DNA from: Bacteroidales bacterium Phil12 | GTDB taxonomy: Bacteria; Bacteroidota; Bacteroidia; Bacteroidales; P3 | DNA length: 40,286 nucleotides | NCBI GenBank assembly: GCA_002633275.1 | Contig: NWBO01000059.1 | Location: 1-40,286, forward strand | Direction: 5' to 3' | In this document: piece by piece, positions 14,271-23,865 of the stretch | How the letters are laid out: each line of letters starts with the position of its first letter | How positions within the stretch are numbered: position 1 is the stretch's first letter | Translations under genes and position numbers: made by a program | The notes under the pieces: model-generated | The model's database searches: none | What the model was told of the DNA's origin: nothing | What the model saw: only the letters and a program-made list of their open reading frames with translations

Positions 14271-16351
14271 AACAAGGAATAGGAAAAAGATTGAATCTAA
14301 AAATTCAAATAATATTGGTAACAATTATTATTTGTTTTGGTGTAATTTTTTTTAAGGCTCTATCCCTTAAAACATCAAGCAGAGCGTTGTTTGAGACGAT
14401 AGAGAACAAAAGAATTATTGCCGAACATTCTTTTCGCGCACCAAGTGGCGATATATATTCCTTTGACAACACAACGGGCGAACTTCTATTGCTTGCCACC
14501 AATCAACGTTGCTATGATATTTATATGGACTTGGGTCAAGGCGTTATCAGCGCCAAAGGCTCAAAAAGACAAACAGGTTGGATTATAGATGAAAAAAAAT
14601 GGAAAACTCAATTAGATAGTTTATCTATCAAACTTGCCAATCTTTTCCCTGAACGAAACAAAAACCAATGGAAACAATACCTTCAAACCAATAGAAACAA
14701 GAAAAACAGAGGAACACTTATCGCCAAAATGGCAAGTGAAGACAAATACAAAGAACTTAAATCCTATAAACTCGTACGACACGCTATTTTCGGAGAATTG
14801 AAATACAAGCGAATTTATCCTTATGGCGATATGGCTCGTAGAACAATCGGTATTGAGTATATAGACAACGGGGAGCCTAAACGTAACGGTATCGATGGCT
14901 ATTATGCAGAACGTTTGCAGGGTAGTGTAGGCAAAAGATTGGAAAGGAAAATCGCTCCGGGTTTGTGGATTCCTATCAACGACACAATGTCAATCCGCCC
15001 GAAGAATGGTGATGATATTATAACAACGATAGATGTTCCTTTGCAGGAGTTGGCACAAAACGCCCTTAGAAAGTGTTTGGATAGCAATGATGCAAGACAA
15101 GGAACGGTTATCCTTATGGAAACCAAAACAGGATACGTTAAGGCGTTGGCTTCATATACAAGAAAAGACGAACACGAATATTATGAGGATTTGAATGTCG
15201 CTGTCGGCAGTACCTTTGAGCCCGGAAGTACATATAAGATAGTAACGGCAATGATGCTATTGGACAAAGGGCTGTGCGATACTGCAATAATGGTTCCGAC
15301 AGGAATGAAAGAGTTTAACGGAGCAAGCAAACCGATATACGATGTAAATAAAAAAGGAGCTGATAAACAAGTGTCGTTGGCTCGTTCGTTGGAAATATCG
15401 TCCAATGTAGCCATAAGTTCGTTGGTTTATGATTTATTCGGTCGAGATATTCACTCCCGACAACAGTTTGCAAGGGAATTGCAAGAATATTTCCCCTACA
15501 AAAAATTAGAGTGTGATATAAAAGTTCATGAACCTCAACCAAAGATAGGTTCAAGTAAGTATGTCGATGATATGTTGCGTATGTCTTTTGGTTACGTTAC
15601 ATCAATCACTCCCTTGCAGCTACTCGCCTTTTACAACGGTATTGCAAACAACGGCGTGATGCTTAAACCCAAATTTGTCAAGAGTGTTATGAGGGACAAG
15701 AAAATAATTCAAAATTTTGCTCCCGATACAATCAAAAGACAGATGTGCAAACCTGCCACTTTAAGTCAAATTCAAAATATTTTGAAAGGTGTTGTCAAAC
15801 ACGGCACAGGTAGAAGGTTGTCTTCGGCATCTTATGGTATTGCAGGCAAGAGTGGTACGGCGGAAGTGAATTATACCGGCACTGTCAAAAGTAGAGACCG
15901 TTTGCACAGAGCATCATTTGTGGGATATTTCCCGGCCGACAACCCTCAATATTCTTGTATAGTCGTAATTTGCGAGCCCAAAGGCGGCGTAACGCATGGA
16001 GGAGATTTGGCTGCCCCTGTATTTAGGGAAATAAGCGATAGAGTAATGGGTGTTAATGCACAGAAAACCGAACTTACCAAAGCAAATAAACCGAAGCAAA
16101 CAGAAGTTGTTGATGTCGCACTTGCAAAAGACCAAAGAAAAATGCAAATATCCAAAGCGTTGGATACGAAAACGACGCCTAATGTTAAGGGTTGGAATAT
16201 AAAGGATGCAGTATATGTTTTACAGAAATTAGGATACAAAGTTAAGTTTGAGGGTTACGGAAAAGTTACGTCTCAAAGCATTGCGCCAAAAACAGAAGTA
16301 AAGCAAGGCTCTGTAATCAAACTGACTTTGTCGCATGGAAAGGATAATTAA
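14267..16351 (+). CDS. ftsI: Septal peptidoglycan transpeptidase FtsI (PBP) with PASTA domain
   Basis: A class B penicillin-binding protein that cross-links septal peptidoglycan with FtsW. It has one N-terminal membrane segment (IILVTIIICFGVIFFKAL), a PBP dimerisation domain, and a transpeptidase domain with the three motifs STYK at 321-324 (nucleophile serine 321), SSN at 378-380 and KSGTA at 528-532. A C-terminal PASTA domain begins near TPNVKGWNIKDAVYVLQKLGY. The length of 694 is usual for Bacteroidota FtsI. The start is GTG at 14267, overlapping the ftsL stop by 4 bp. Confidence 0.95.
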   Translation: MKQGIGKRLNLKIQIILVTIIICFGVIFFKALSLKTSSRALFETIENKRIIAEHSFRAPSGDIYSFDNTTGELLLLATNQRCYDIYMDLGQGVISAKGSKRQTGWIIDEKKWKTQLDSLSIKLANLFPERNKNQWKQYLQTNRNKKNRGTLIAKMASEDKYKELKSYKLVRHAIFGELKYKRIYPYGDMARRTIGIEYIDNGEPKRNGIDGYYAERLQGSVGKRLERKIAPGLWIPINDTMSIRPKNGDDIITTIDVPLQELAQNALRKCLDSNDARQGTVILMETKTGYVKALASYTRKDEHEYYEDLNVAVGSTFEPGSTYKIVTAMMLLDKGLCDTAIMVPTGMKEFNGASKPIYDVNKKGADKQVSLARSLEISSNVAISSLVYDLFGRDIHSRQQFARELQEYFPYKKLECDIKVHEPQPKIGSSKYVDDMLRMSFGYVTSITPLQLLAFYNGIANNGVMLKPKFVKSVMRDKKIIQNFAPDTIKRQMCKPATLSQIQNILKGVVKHGTGRRLSSASYGIAGKSGTAEVNYTGTVKSRDRLHRASFVGYFPADNPQYSCIVVICEPKGGVTHGGDLAAPVFREISDRVMGVNAQKTELTKANKPKQTEVVDVALAKDQRKMQISKALDTKTTPNVKGWNIKDAVYVLQKLGYKVKFEGYGKVTSQSIAPKTEVKQGSVIKLTLSHGKDN

Positions 16352-16352
16352 A

Positions 16353-17927
16353 ATGAAGAAATTAAAAGATATATTACACGGATTTCAATTCAAGACTTAT
16401 GCTTTGCAATCGCAGGGTTTGGTTGAAACACACTACAATAGCGAAATAGAAAACAAGGATATTGAAGGTATTGCTTTTGATTCTCGAAAGGTGAAATCAA
16501 ACTTTTTGTTCGTTGCCGAAAAAGGCGAAGTAACCGACGGACATCTTTATATTGAAAAAGCAATAACTAATGGTGCGACAACAATTGTATTTGACAATCT
16601 GAAAAGTATTGATACTGCAAAATTAATCACTCACATCAGTGAAATAATATTAAACACTGATGAAATAGTGTTAAACACTAATTTGGTCTTTATTGAAGTT
16701 GATAGTTCGTCTTTTGCTTTGGCTCAAATTTCGTGTAATTTCTATGATAATCCTTCACATAAACTAAACCTTATAGGTATAACCGGCACTAATGGAAAGA
16801 CTACAACAGTTACTCTTTTGTATGAGTTATTCACTCGTTTGGGATATAAATGCGGTAAAATCTCGACAATAGAAAATATAATCGTAGATAAAGTTCTTCC
16901 GACCGAAAGAACGACCCCTGACAGCATAACTCTGAATGAATTGATGAGTGAAATGGTTAATCAGGGTTGTAGGTATGTGTTTATGGAGGTAAGTTCTCAT
17001 TCTGTTGTGCAAAATCGTATTGCCGGATTGAATTTTACAGGAGCGATATTCTCCAATATAACATTGGATCATTTGGATTACCACAAGACTTTCGCAGCAT
17101 ATATCAAGGCTAAGAAGAAATTTTTTGACGATTTACCTAAAACCGCTTTTGCTTTGACCAATAAAGACGACAAAAACGGTATGGTAATGTTGCAAAACAC
17201 CAAAGCAAAGAAATATTCTTATTGTTTGGAAAATGCCGACAGCGATTTCAAAGCCAAAGTGCTTGAAGACTCTTTTGCAGGTATGTTGTTGGATATTGCA
17301 GGCAAGGAAGTGTTTGTGCCAATGGTGGGACGATTTAATGCTTATAACATATTATGTGTTTATTCGACGGCCATACTTCTTGGAGCAGACAAAATGGAAG
17401 TTTTGAAAAGCATATCATTGTTAAAAGCAGCGAAAGGAAGATTTGAAATATATCCTTTGAAAAACGGTGCATACGGAATAATCGATTATGCACACACACC
17501 CGATGCGGTAGAAAACGTGTTAGGTACGATAAACGATTGCAGGAATTTGTCTTCAAAGCAGGCAAAAATATTTACAGTGATAGGTTGCGGGGGAAATAGG
17601 GATAAATCCAAGCGACCTCTTATGGCTCAAATAGCATATAAGATGAGTGAAATGACAATTCTTACAACGGACAATCCACGTAATGAAAAGCCGGAAGATA
17701 TTATAGAAGATATGGTAAAAGGATTGGACGAAGATTTTACAAATAAACTTGTCGGCGAGCATAAAGTAATAAAGATTACAGACAGAAGAGAAGCTATAAA
17801 AGTGGCTAAACTAATGGCTCAAAAAGGAGATATAATATTGGTAGCGGGAAAGGGACACGAGAATTATCAAGAGGTTGAAGGAGTAAAGCATCACTTTGAT
17901 GATAAAGAGGAATTGCTTAGCGAGTAA
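16353..17927 (+). CDS. murE: MurE, UDP-MurNAc-tripeptide (DAP-adding) ligase, with a repeat-derived insert
   Basis: It adds the third residue to UDP-MurNAc-L-Ala-D-Glu in the cytoplasm. The DNPR motif (TTDNPRNEKPEDII) points to meso-diaminopimelate as substrate. The ATP loop is GITGTNGKTTT (about 142-152). The protein has 525 residues, some 25-40 more than usual. Residues ~91-110 (LITHISEIILN, then TDEIVLNTN) are encoded by an in-frame copy of the window's 21-bp repeat, inserted between VFDNL and VFIEVDS in the N-terminal domain, away from the active site. The ATG at 16353 is preferred over the upstream ATG at 16335, which overlaps ftsI. Confidence 0.95.
   Translation: MKKLKDILHGFQFKTYALQSQGLVETHYNSEIENKDIEGIAFDSRKVKSNFLFVAEKGEVTDGHLYIEKAITNGATTIVFDNLKSIDTAKLITHISEIILNTDEIVLNTNLVFIEVDSSSFALAQISCNFYDNPSHKLNLIGITGTNGKTTTVTLLYELFTRLGYKCGKISTIENIIVDKVLPTERTTPDSITLNELMSEMVNQGCRYVFMEVSSHSVVQNRIAGLNFTGAIFSNITLDHLDYHKTFAAYIKAKKKFFDDLPKTAFALTNKDDKNGMVMLQNTKAKKYSYCLENADSDFKAKVLEDSFAGMLLDIAGKEVFVPMVGRFNAYNILCVYSTAILLGADKMEVLKSISLLKAAKGRFEIYPLKNGAYGIIDYAHTPDAVENVLGTINDCRNLSSKQAKIFTVIGCGGNRDKSKRPLMAQIAYKMSEMTILTTDNPRNEKPEDIIEDMVKGLDEDFTNKLVGEHKVIKITDRREAIKVAKLMAQKGDIILVAGKGHENYQEVEGVKHHFDDKEELLSE
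16619..16686. repeat. GTGTTAAACA-type 21-bp repeat, copy B, inside murE
   Basis: Three 21-bp steps are visible: the CA of the CACATCAG, TAAACACTGATG and TTAAACACTAAT units falls at 16634, 16655 and 16676. The unit ACTCACATCAGTGAAATA is nearly identical to ACTCACATCAGTAAAATA in copy A. Since 21 is a multiple of three, the murE frame is kept. Confidence 0.8.
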
Positions 17928-18000
17928 TTTGGTTTAAGTAATTGTTTTTAGAATAAATGATATTAGAGAAATAATATATAAAAAGAAAAACTGAGAATCT

Positions 18001-19254
18001 ATGTTGTACTATTTGTTTAATTGGTTAGATGTAAATTTTGATTTTCCGGGAGCGGGAGTATTTCAATATATTTCTTTCCGTGCGGCATCGGCAGCAATAG
18101 TGTCGCTGCTTATAACGATAATATTTGGAGGCAAACTTATAGGATTACTCAAAAGACAACAGATAGGAGAAACCGTCAGAGATTTAGGGCTTGCAGGTCA
18201 AAAGGAAAAGGAAGGTACTCCAACTATGGGAGGACTTATAATTTTGTTTGCCATACTTGTGCCGGTGCTTTTGTTTTGTAAATTAGACAACATATATATA
18301 ATAATAATGTTGATAACCACCGTTTGGTTGGGATTATTAGGTTTTGCAGACGATTATATAAAAGTCTTTAAGAAACGTAAAGAAGGAATGAACGGCTGGT
18401 GCAAAATAGCAGGACAGGTGGCTTTGGGTATAATCGTAGGTGGTATGATGTTTTTTAGTAACGATATAGTCATCAAAGAAAAACAAGATGTTGCCACGTA
18501 TTCGCAAACGCACAATTTACAAGTGGAAAGTGCTTATAACAAAGCAAAGCAACAATTCACCAAAGAAAGTACAAGAAGTACAAAAACGACAATACCTTTT
18601 GTAAAAGGACATGAAATAGATTATAGCAAATTAATCAAATTCGTGGGTAAGGATTATAAGGATTGGGCGTGGATAATTTTCATTCCGATAGTTATTTTTA
18701 TAATTACCGCTGTAAGTAATGGGGCAAACTTAACCGACGGAATAGACGGTCTTGCGACAGGGACGAGTGCGATAATAGGTTCAACGCTCGGCATCTTGGC
18801 ATGGATTAGCGGAAATATAATATTCGCCAATTACTTAAATATAATGTATATACCAAATATTGGAGAATTGACCATATTTATGTCCGCCTTTGTGGGAGCA
18901 ACCATAGGATTTCTTTGGTACAATACATATCCTGCACAGGTATTTATGGGCGATACGGGTTCTTTGGCAATAGGAGGAATAATTGCGGTATTTGCTATAT
19001 TGATAAGAAAGGAATGGCTTTTACCTATACTTTGCGGAATATTCTTATTGGAAAGTGTGAGCGTTATGATGCAAGTATCGTATTTCAAATACACTAAAAA
19101 GAAATATGGAGAGGGACGAAGAATATTTCTCATGACACCGATACATCATCATTTTCAAAAAAAAGGTTGGCATGAAAGTAAAATCGTACAGCGATTCTTT
19201 TTAATCAGTATAATATTGGCAGTAATAACAGTGATAACCTTAAAACTAAGATAA
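18001..19254 (+). CDS. mraY: MraY, phospho-MurNAc-pentapeptide transferase
   Basis: An integral membrane enzyme that moves phospho-MurNAc-pentapeptide to undecaprenyl phosphate, making lipid I. Signatures are GTPTMGGL, the Asp-rich [44 protein letters not shown] and [15 protein letters not shown], which together supply the magnesium and substrate sites. There are about ten membrane segments. A soluble insert ([13 protein letters not shown] to about HEIDYSKL) after the fourth or fifth helix is usual in Bacteroidota MraY. The length of 417 is normal. It follows murE by 73 bp. Confidence 0.97.
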   Translation: MLYYLFNWLDVNFDFPGAGVFQYISFRAASAAIVSLLITIIFGGKLIGLLKRQQIGETVRDLGLAGQKEKEGTPTMGGLIILFAILVPVLLFCKLDNIYIIIMLITTVWLGLLGFADDYIKVFKKRKEGMNGWCKIAGQVALGIIVGGMMFFSNDIVIKEKQDVATYSQTHNLQVESAYNKAKQQFTKESTRSTKTTIPFVKGHEIDYSKLIKFVGKDYKDWAWIIFIPIVIFIITAVSNGANLTDGIDGLATGTSAIIGSTLGILAWISGNIIFANYLNIMYIPNIGELTIFMSAFVGATIGFLWYNTYPAQVFMGDTGSLAIGGIIAVFAILIRKEWLLPILCGIFLLESVSVMMQVSYFKYTKKKYGEGRRIFLMTPIHHHFQKKGWHESKIVQRFFLISIILAVITVITLKLR

Positions 19255-19260
19255 ACAACT

Positions 19261-19746
19261 ATGACGATAGAAGATTTAGCATCGGCAAATCAGGCGAGTA
19301 AATATACATTGAAATCAGAGAGAACATACGCAAACATAAGACAGATGCGAAATAGCAATCTTATGCGTGGTTTTCTTGTAGAGCATAATGCTAACGTAAC
19401 AAAGGTGGCCACCATAGGAGGAGTTGATTTCATTGACGCTACAAGTATTGCTAACATTAATGCTGCATGGTTATTTTTCGAGAAACTCAATAAGAATGTA
19501 GTTTGTGTAATTTGTGCAGACAAGGGATGCGAAGCCAATATAAAAAGACAGATATATGAAGTTGGCATAAAACTAAAAAACATAATCTTTACCGATACAG
19601 ATAAGCAAAACATCGAAGAGAATGTATGGATTGCTAAACATATATCGAGTAATGACGATTGCGTAGTATTTTTGTCATTCAATCAAGACGAGACAACAAG
19701 ACGTGAAATGGCAAAATTATTTAGTGATACTGTTATCGCAATGTGA
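19261..19746 (+). CDS. MurD C-terminal-domain relic, 161 aa
   Basis: It occupies the usual murD place between mraY and ftsW, 6 bp after mraY, but murD normally encodes about 445 residues. From about residue 42 it can be laid on the MurD ligase C-terminal domain: GVDFIDATSIANINAAW over the family GVxFINDSKATNxxxTW, then a conserved-looking ADKG, and DDCVVFLS over GDxVLLS. Key residues have gone: the HR of HRxE, the lysine of DSKATN, and the whole SPACASFD signature. The Rossmann and ATP-binding domains are absent. As read it cannot be a ligase. It could be a retained scaffold or decaying gene; the intact frame favours some retained use. The alignment is from memory of the family. Confidence 0.7.
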   Translation: MTIEDLASANQASKYTLKSERTYANIRQMRNSNLMRGFLVEHNANVTKVATIGGVDFIDATSIANINAAWLFFEKLNKNVVCVICADKGCEANIKRQIYEVGIKLKNIIFTDTDKQNIEENVWIAKHISSNDDCVVFLSFNQDETTRREMAKLFSDTVIAM

Positions 19747-19758
19747 GAAACTATTTGA

Positions 19759-21036
19759 ATGATATTAAACACCATGGCAAGGATTAAAGGTAAAATATTA
19801 AGGGGTGATGCCGGCATTTGGACTTTTTATATAGCATTGATTTTTATCAGTGCCGTAGAGGTTCTCTCTGCTATGGGAAAATTGATAGGACAAGGTAGTT
19901 ATTGGCCGTTGTTTATCCGTCATTATGCGTGGTTGGCCATAGGTTTTGCTGCTTGTTGGATTTTTCACACGATAGATTACCGAAAAATAACGCGATATTT
20001 GAAACTTTTACTCATAGTGTCCATTGTACTTGTGATATTACCATACCTTGTAGCGTTGATTAATCATCAAAGTATATCTGTTGCAAGGTGGATACGCATA
20101 CCTATGGGCTTTTTAACGTTTCAATTTCAGCCGTCGGAAATAACTAAATACATTACCATATTTTATATTGCCTGCGGTATGGCATCAAATCAAGACAAAA
20201 TAAAAAGTAAAGAAGTTTTTTGGTCTTTAATGCTTCCGTTACTTTTGGTATGCGGTTTGATTTTCATATCTAATTTTTCTACAACCATATTAATATTCGT
20301 AACGTGTTTTATACTTATGTGGTTAGGGGGAGTTAATGGCAAATATTTGACACTAACAGCCGTTGTTTTGGTTGCGGGATTGGCTTTATTGTTATTGATT
20401 GCATATGTCAATTCCGATGTTGCAGGATTTGGGCGTTTAGGCACTGTCATAAGCAGATTAAGTGGCCGTGTGGATAATGATTTTACGGAAATCAACCAAA
20501 TAAATCAAGCATTAATCGCAGTATCTACCGGAGGTTTGGCAGGTAGTGGTATAGGTCAGAGTGTTCAATCGAGATTTTTGGAAGAAGGACATAATGATTT
20601 TATATTTTCAATAATTTTAGAAGAAGGTGGATTGTGGTTAGGCGGTTTTGTAATCTTATTTTACATAGTACTAATATATAGAATGTTTATGGTTGCAAGA
20701 CGGGCACAGGGTTATTTCGGATTGTTCGCTTGTTTGGGTTTTGCGATAGTTATGGCGTTGCAAACATTGATTAATATGGGCGTTGCAGTCGGATTACTAC
20801 CCGTAACAGGACAAACATTACCTTTTATATCTTATGGCGGTACTTCGTTTTTGTTTGCAAGTATTTGTTTGGGAATAGTACTCAATATAAGCAGAACGGC
20901 GGATACAACGGAAACAATATTTTCTCGTGAAGAAAAATTGCAGGTAGCACAGCAGCAGATGTCCAACGATAGTGAAAAAACTAACGATGAAGAGAAAACA
21001 ATAAATTCAGACGATTCACTGGAAGATAAACAATGA
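19759..21036 (+). CDS. ftsW: FtsW, septal peptidoglycan glycosyltransferase
   Basis: A SEDS-family membrane polymerase that acts with FtsI at the septum. About ten membrane segments are visible. Family motifs include the segment with RWIRIPMGFLTFQFQPSEITK, the loop INQALIAVSTGGLAGSGIGQS, EGHNDFIFSIILEEGG and PFISYGGTSFLFAS near the C-terminus. The tail after the last helix is acidic and hydrophilic. Starts are possible at 19759 or 19774 (MARIKGKIL), and the latter is closer to the family. It follows the murD relic by 12 bp and precedes murG by 39 bp. Confidence 0.95.
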   Translation: MILNTMARIKGKILRGDAGIWTFYIALIFISAVEVLSAMGKLIGQGSYWPLFIRHYAWLAIGFAACWIFHTIDYRKITRYLKLLLIVSIVLVILPYLVALINHQSISVARWIRIPMGFLTFQFQPSEITKYITIFYIACGMASNQDKIKSKEVFWSLMLPLLLVCGLIFISNFSTTILIFVTCFILMWLGGVNGKYLTLTAVVLVAGLALLLLIAYVNSDVAGFGRLGTVISRLSGRVDNDFTEINQINQALIAVSTGGLAGSGIGQSVQSRFLEEGHNDFIFSIILEEGGLWLGGFVILFYIVLIYRMFMVARRAQGYFGLFACLGFAIVMALQTLINMGVAVGLLPVTGQTLPFISYGGTSFLFASICLGIVLNISRTADTTETIFSREEKLQVAQQQMSNDSEKTNDEEKTINSDDSLEDKQ

Positions 21037-21075
21037 ATAATAGAAATACGGTAACAAAACATAAAATTAAGTAAT

Positions 21076-22200
21076 ATGAGAGCAATAATCAGTGGAGGCG
21101 GAACAGGAGGACATATATTTCCTGCAATAGCCATAGCCAATGTAATCAAAGCACACGACAACACAAGTGAAATACTTTTTGTCGGAGCGGAAAGTAAAAT
21201 GGAGATGCAGAAAGTTCCACAAGCAGGCTACAAAATTGTTGGCTTGAAAATAGCAGGTTTCCAGAGAAAAAAGATTTGGAAGAATATTACATTGCCGTAT
21301 AAAATGATTGCTTGCTCATTAAAAGCGAAAAGCATAATAAAAGACTTTAAGCCCGATGTTGTAATAGGCGTTGGCGGTTATGCTTCTTGGGCTATATTGA
21401 AACAAGCACAGAATTTGAACATTCCTACTTTGCTTCAAGAGCAAAATTCTCTTGCAGGCAAGAGCAATCAAATGCTTGCCAAGAAAGCCAAAAAGATTTG
21501 CGTGGCTTATGAGGGCATGGACAAATTTTTTGAAAAGGACAAGATAGTATTTACCGGTAATCCGATAAGAAAGAATATCACGTTTTTGCAAGACCGTATG
21601 GCTGAACTTAAATCAATGGCGATAAAAGAATTTAGTCTGATTGCCGATAAGAAAACTATACTTGTTACCGGCGGCAGTCTTGGTGCAGGCTCGATAAATA
21701 AAGCCATAGAAAGCCATTTACAATATTTTATTGACAATGATATACAACTATTGTGGCAAACAGGTAAGTTTTATTACGATGGAATAATCGAAAGAACGAA
21801 ATCATTGTTGGAAACTTCGCAAAAAGCAAAAGAACTTATACATATTAACGAATTTATTTTCGATATGGATAAGGCTTACAGTGTTTGTGATGTTATAATT
21901 GCTCGTGCAGGTGCTTTAAGCATAAGTGAGTTATGTTTGGTTGGCAAACCTGTTGTCCTTGTACCTTCTCCTAATGTTGCGGAAGATCATCAAACAAAAA
22001 ATGCAATGGCGTTGGTAAATAAAAACGCAGCCATTATGATTAAGGATTGCGAATTACAAGATAAAATGACGGCTGTTTTAACTGATTTATTAAAAGATGA
22101 AACCAAAATGGTAACTTTGGGCAAAAATATCCTAAATCTTGGTGTTAAGGATGCCGATGAAAGAATTTTTAAGGAGATTAAAGCAATTATTGGCAAATAA
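21076..22200 (+). CDS. murG: MurG, lipid II-forming GlcNAc transferase
   Basis: A peripheral inner-membrane glycosyltransferase that adds GlcNAc to lipid I. It has 374 residues with two Rossmann domains. The N-terminal glycine loop is SGGGTGGHIFPAIA, VIGVGGYASW and LLQEQNSLAGKSNQ follow in the acceptor domain, and the donor domain has TGGSLGAGSINKAIE and ARAGALSISELCLVGKPVVLVPSP with EDHQTKNAMAL binding UDP-GlcNAc. It sits in standard order between ftsW and murC. Confidence 0.97.
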   Translation: MRAIISGGGTGGHIFPAIAIANVIKAHDNTSEILFVGAESKMEMQKVPQAGYKIVGLKIAGFQRKKIWKNITLPYKMIACSLKAKSIIKDFKPDVVIGVGGYASWAILKQAQNLNIPTLLQEQNSLAGKSNQMLAKKAKKICVAYEGMDKFFEKDKIVFTGNPIRKNITFLQDRMAELKSMAIKEFSLIADKKTILVTGGSLGAGSINKAIESHLQYFIDNDIQLLWQTGKFYYDGIIERTKSLLETSQKAKELIHINEFIFDMDKAYSVCDVIIARAGALSISELCLVGKPVVLVPSPNVAEDHQTKNAMALVNKNAAIMIKDCELQDKMTAVLTDLLKDETKMVTLGKNILNLGVKDADERIFKEIKAIIGK

Positions 22201-22230
22201 AACGAAAAACACAAAACGAAAGCAAAAGAG

Positions 22231-23610
22231 ATGAAAATATATTTTCTTGGAATTGGCGGAATAGGTATGAGTGCAATAGCCCGCTATTGTAAAATGAGAG
22301 GCGATGAGGTATTCGGTTACGACCGTACTCGCACCGCTCTTACAATAGAATTGGAAAAAGAAGGTATGCTTATCAACTATGACGACATTGAAAAAAATGT
22401 TCCAAAGGATATAGAATTGTGTATTTACACTCCTGCAATACCAAAAGACAGCAAACAATTCAATTATATCCAAACACTTGGCATTCCCATGGAGAAACGT
22501 TCCGTTGCTTTGGGACATATAACCAAGGATAAAAAAGTATTGGCTGTTTCCGGTTCGCATGGTAAGACGACAACGTGCGGTATGATTGCTCATATCTTAT
22601 CTAATTCCAAATACGGTTGCAGTGCTTTCTTGGGAGGAATACTAAAAAACATAAACAACAATTTTATTTTCAGCAAAAATTCTGAATTTGTCGTTGTGGA
22701 GGCTGACGAATACGACAGAAGTTTTTTACAATTATATCCTTTCGTGTCTGTTATCACAGCAGTAGATGAAGACCACATGGATATTTATCATACTTACGAA
22801 AACCTTTACAATGCTTTCTTACAATTTGCTCATCAAACCAAAGACGACGGCTTATTAGTTGTAAAACAATCCTTAAAAATCAAAAACGATTTGCCACAAC
22901 ATAATTTTTCCGTTCAAACTTATTCTTCCTGCGAAAGCGATGCGAATAATCATATAGATAACCTTAGAATAATAAATGGCTGTTACCATTTTGATTATTA
23001 TGACAAGGAGGAAGTTTTTCAAGATATGCAAATGATTTATCCTGGTCTGCATAATGTGGAGAATGCTGTGGCAACGTTAAGTGTTTGTAATTTTGCACTG
23101 AAAAGCATAGACGTTGAACGAGAGGAACGAGAGGCAATACTGAGAAGCGGTTTGAAAAGTTTTTCTGGTATGGAGAGGCGATTGGATTTTAGAATAAGAG
23201 AAAAGGATAGAGTATTTATCGATGATTATGCACATCATCCGCAAGAGATTGCTAAAACCATAGAATCTTTGCGTGGGCTTTATCCTAATGAAAAACTTAC
23301 GGGTATTTTCCAACCTCATCTTTATACGCGTACAAGAGATTTGGCAGATGAGTTTGCACGTTCGTTGGAATTGTTGGACGAAGTTATTCTTTTGCCGATA
23401 TATCCTGCAAGAGAAGAACCGATAGAGGGTGTCGATTCCAAACTTTTGCTTGACAAGATAAATAATCCGAAGAAGCATTTGACAGACAAAAATGAATTAT
23501 TTTCGCTGTTAAAGACACTGAATCCGAAATTTTTGATTACTTTTGGTGCCGGAGATATTTCGTTCTTGGTTCCCGAAATAGAGAAACTATTAAAAAACGA
23601 TATGATATAA
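22231..23610 (+). CDS. murC: MurC, UDP-MurNAc-L-alanine ligase
   Basis: It adds L-alanine to UDP-MurNAc in the cytoplasm. The 459 residues show all three Mur ligase domains: the N-terminal Rossmann GIGGIGMSAIARY, the ATP loop SGSHGKTTTCGMIA in the central domain, and the C-terminal DDYAHHPQEIAKTIESL with IFQPHLYTRTRDL. The full-length MurC and MurE contrast with the truncated murD locus in the same operon. It is followed by a 255-bp gap containing repeat copy C, the longest gap inside the operon. Confidence 0.97.
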   Translation: MKIYFLGIGGIGMSAIARYCKMRGDEVFGYDRTRTALTIELEKEGMLINYDDIEKNVPKDIELCIYTPAIPKDSKQFNYIQTLGIPMEKRSVALGHITKDKKVLAVSGSHGKTTTCGMIAHILSNSKYGCSAFLGGILKNINNNFIFSKNSEFVVVEADEYDRSFLQLYPFVSVITAVDEDHMDIYHTYENLYNAFLQFAHQTKDDGLLVVKQSLKIKNDLPQHNFSVQTYSSCESDANNHIDNLRIINGCYHFDYYDKEEVFQDMQMIYPGLHNVENAVATLSVCNFALKSIDVEREEREAILRSGLKSFSGMERRLDFRIREKDRVFIDDYAHHPQEIAKTIESLRGLYPNEKLTGIFQPHLYTRTRDLADEFARSLELLDEVILLPIYPAREEPIEGVDSKLLLDKINNPKKHLTDKNELFSLLKTLNPKFLITFGAGDISFLVPEIEKLLKNDMI

Positions 23611-23655
23611 CGAAAGAAAACAACGATAATAAATAAACGAAAATTAATAAGGCTG

Positions 23656-23730
23656 ACTACTAAATTAGTGTGAGTGATTAATAAAATAGTGTGAGTGATT
23701 ATTTCACTGATGTTAAACACTAATTTTGCG
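23656..23730. repeat. GTGTTAAACA-type 21-bp repeat, copy C
   Basis: GTGTGAGTGATTA begins at 23668 and 23689, 21 bp apart, followed by ATGTTAAACACTAATTTT. It is the reverse complement of the arrangement in copies A and B. It lies in the murC-ftsQ gap. No clear promoter for ftsQ was seen in the rest of the gap. Confidence 0.75.
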
Positions 23731-23865
23731 ATAAGCCGTAAAAATTTTCGGATTGAAAGACAACGATTAATAAAACTATTGAAAAAAGAAACAGAAGTAT
23801 AAAAACAAAGCAAATAAATATTACCGAAGATTGCAAAACAAACAGGTAATAAAACGAATTGAAAG

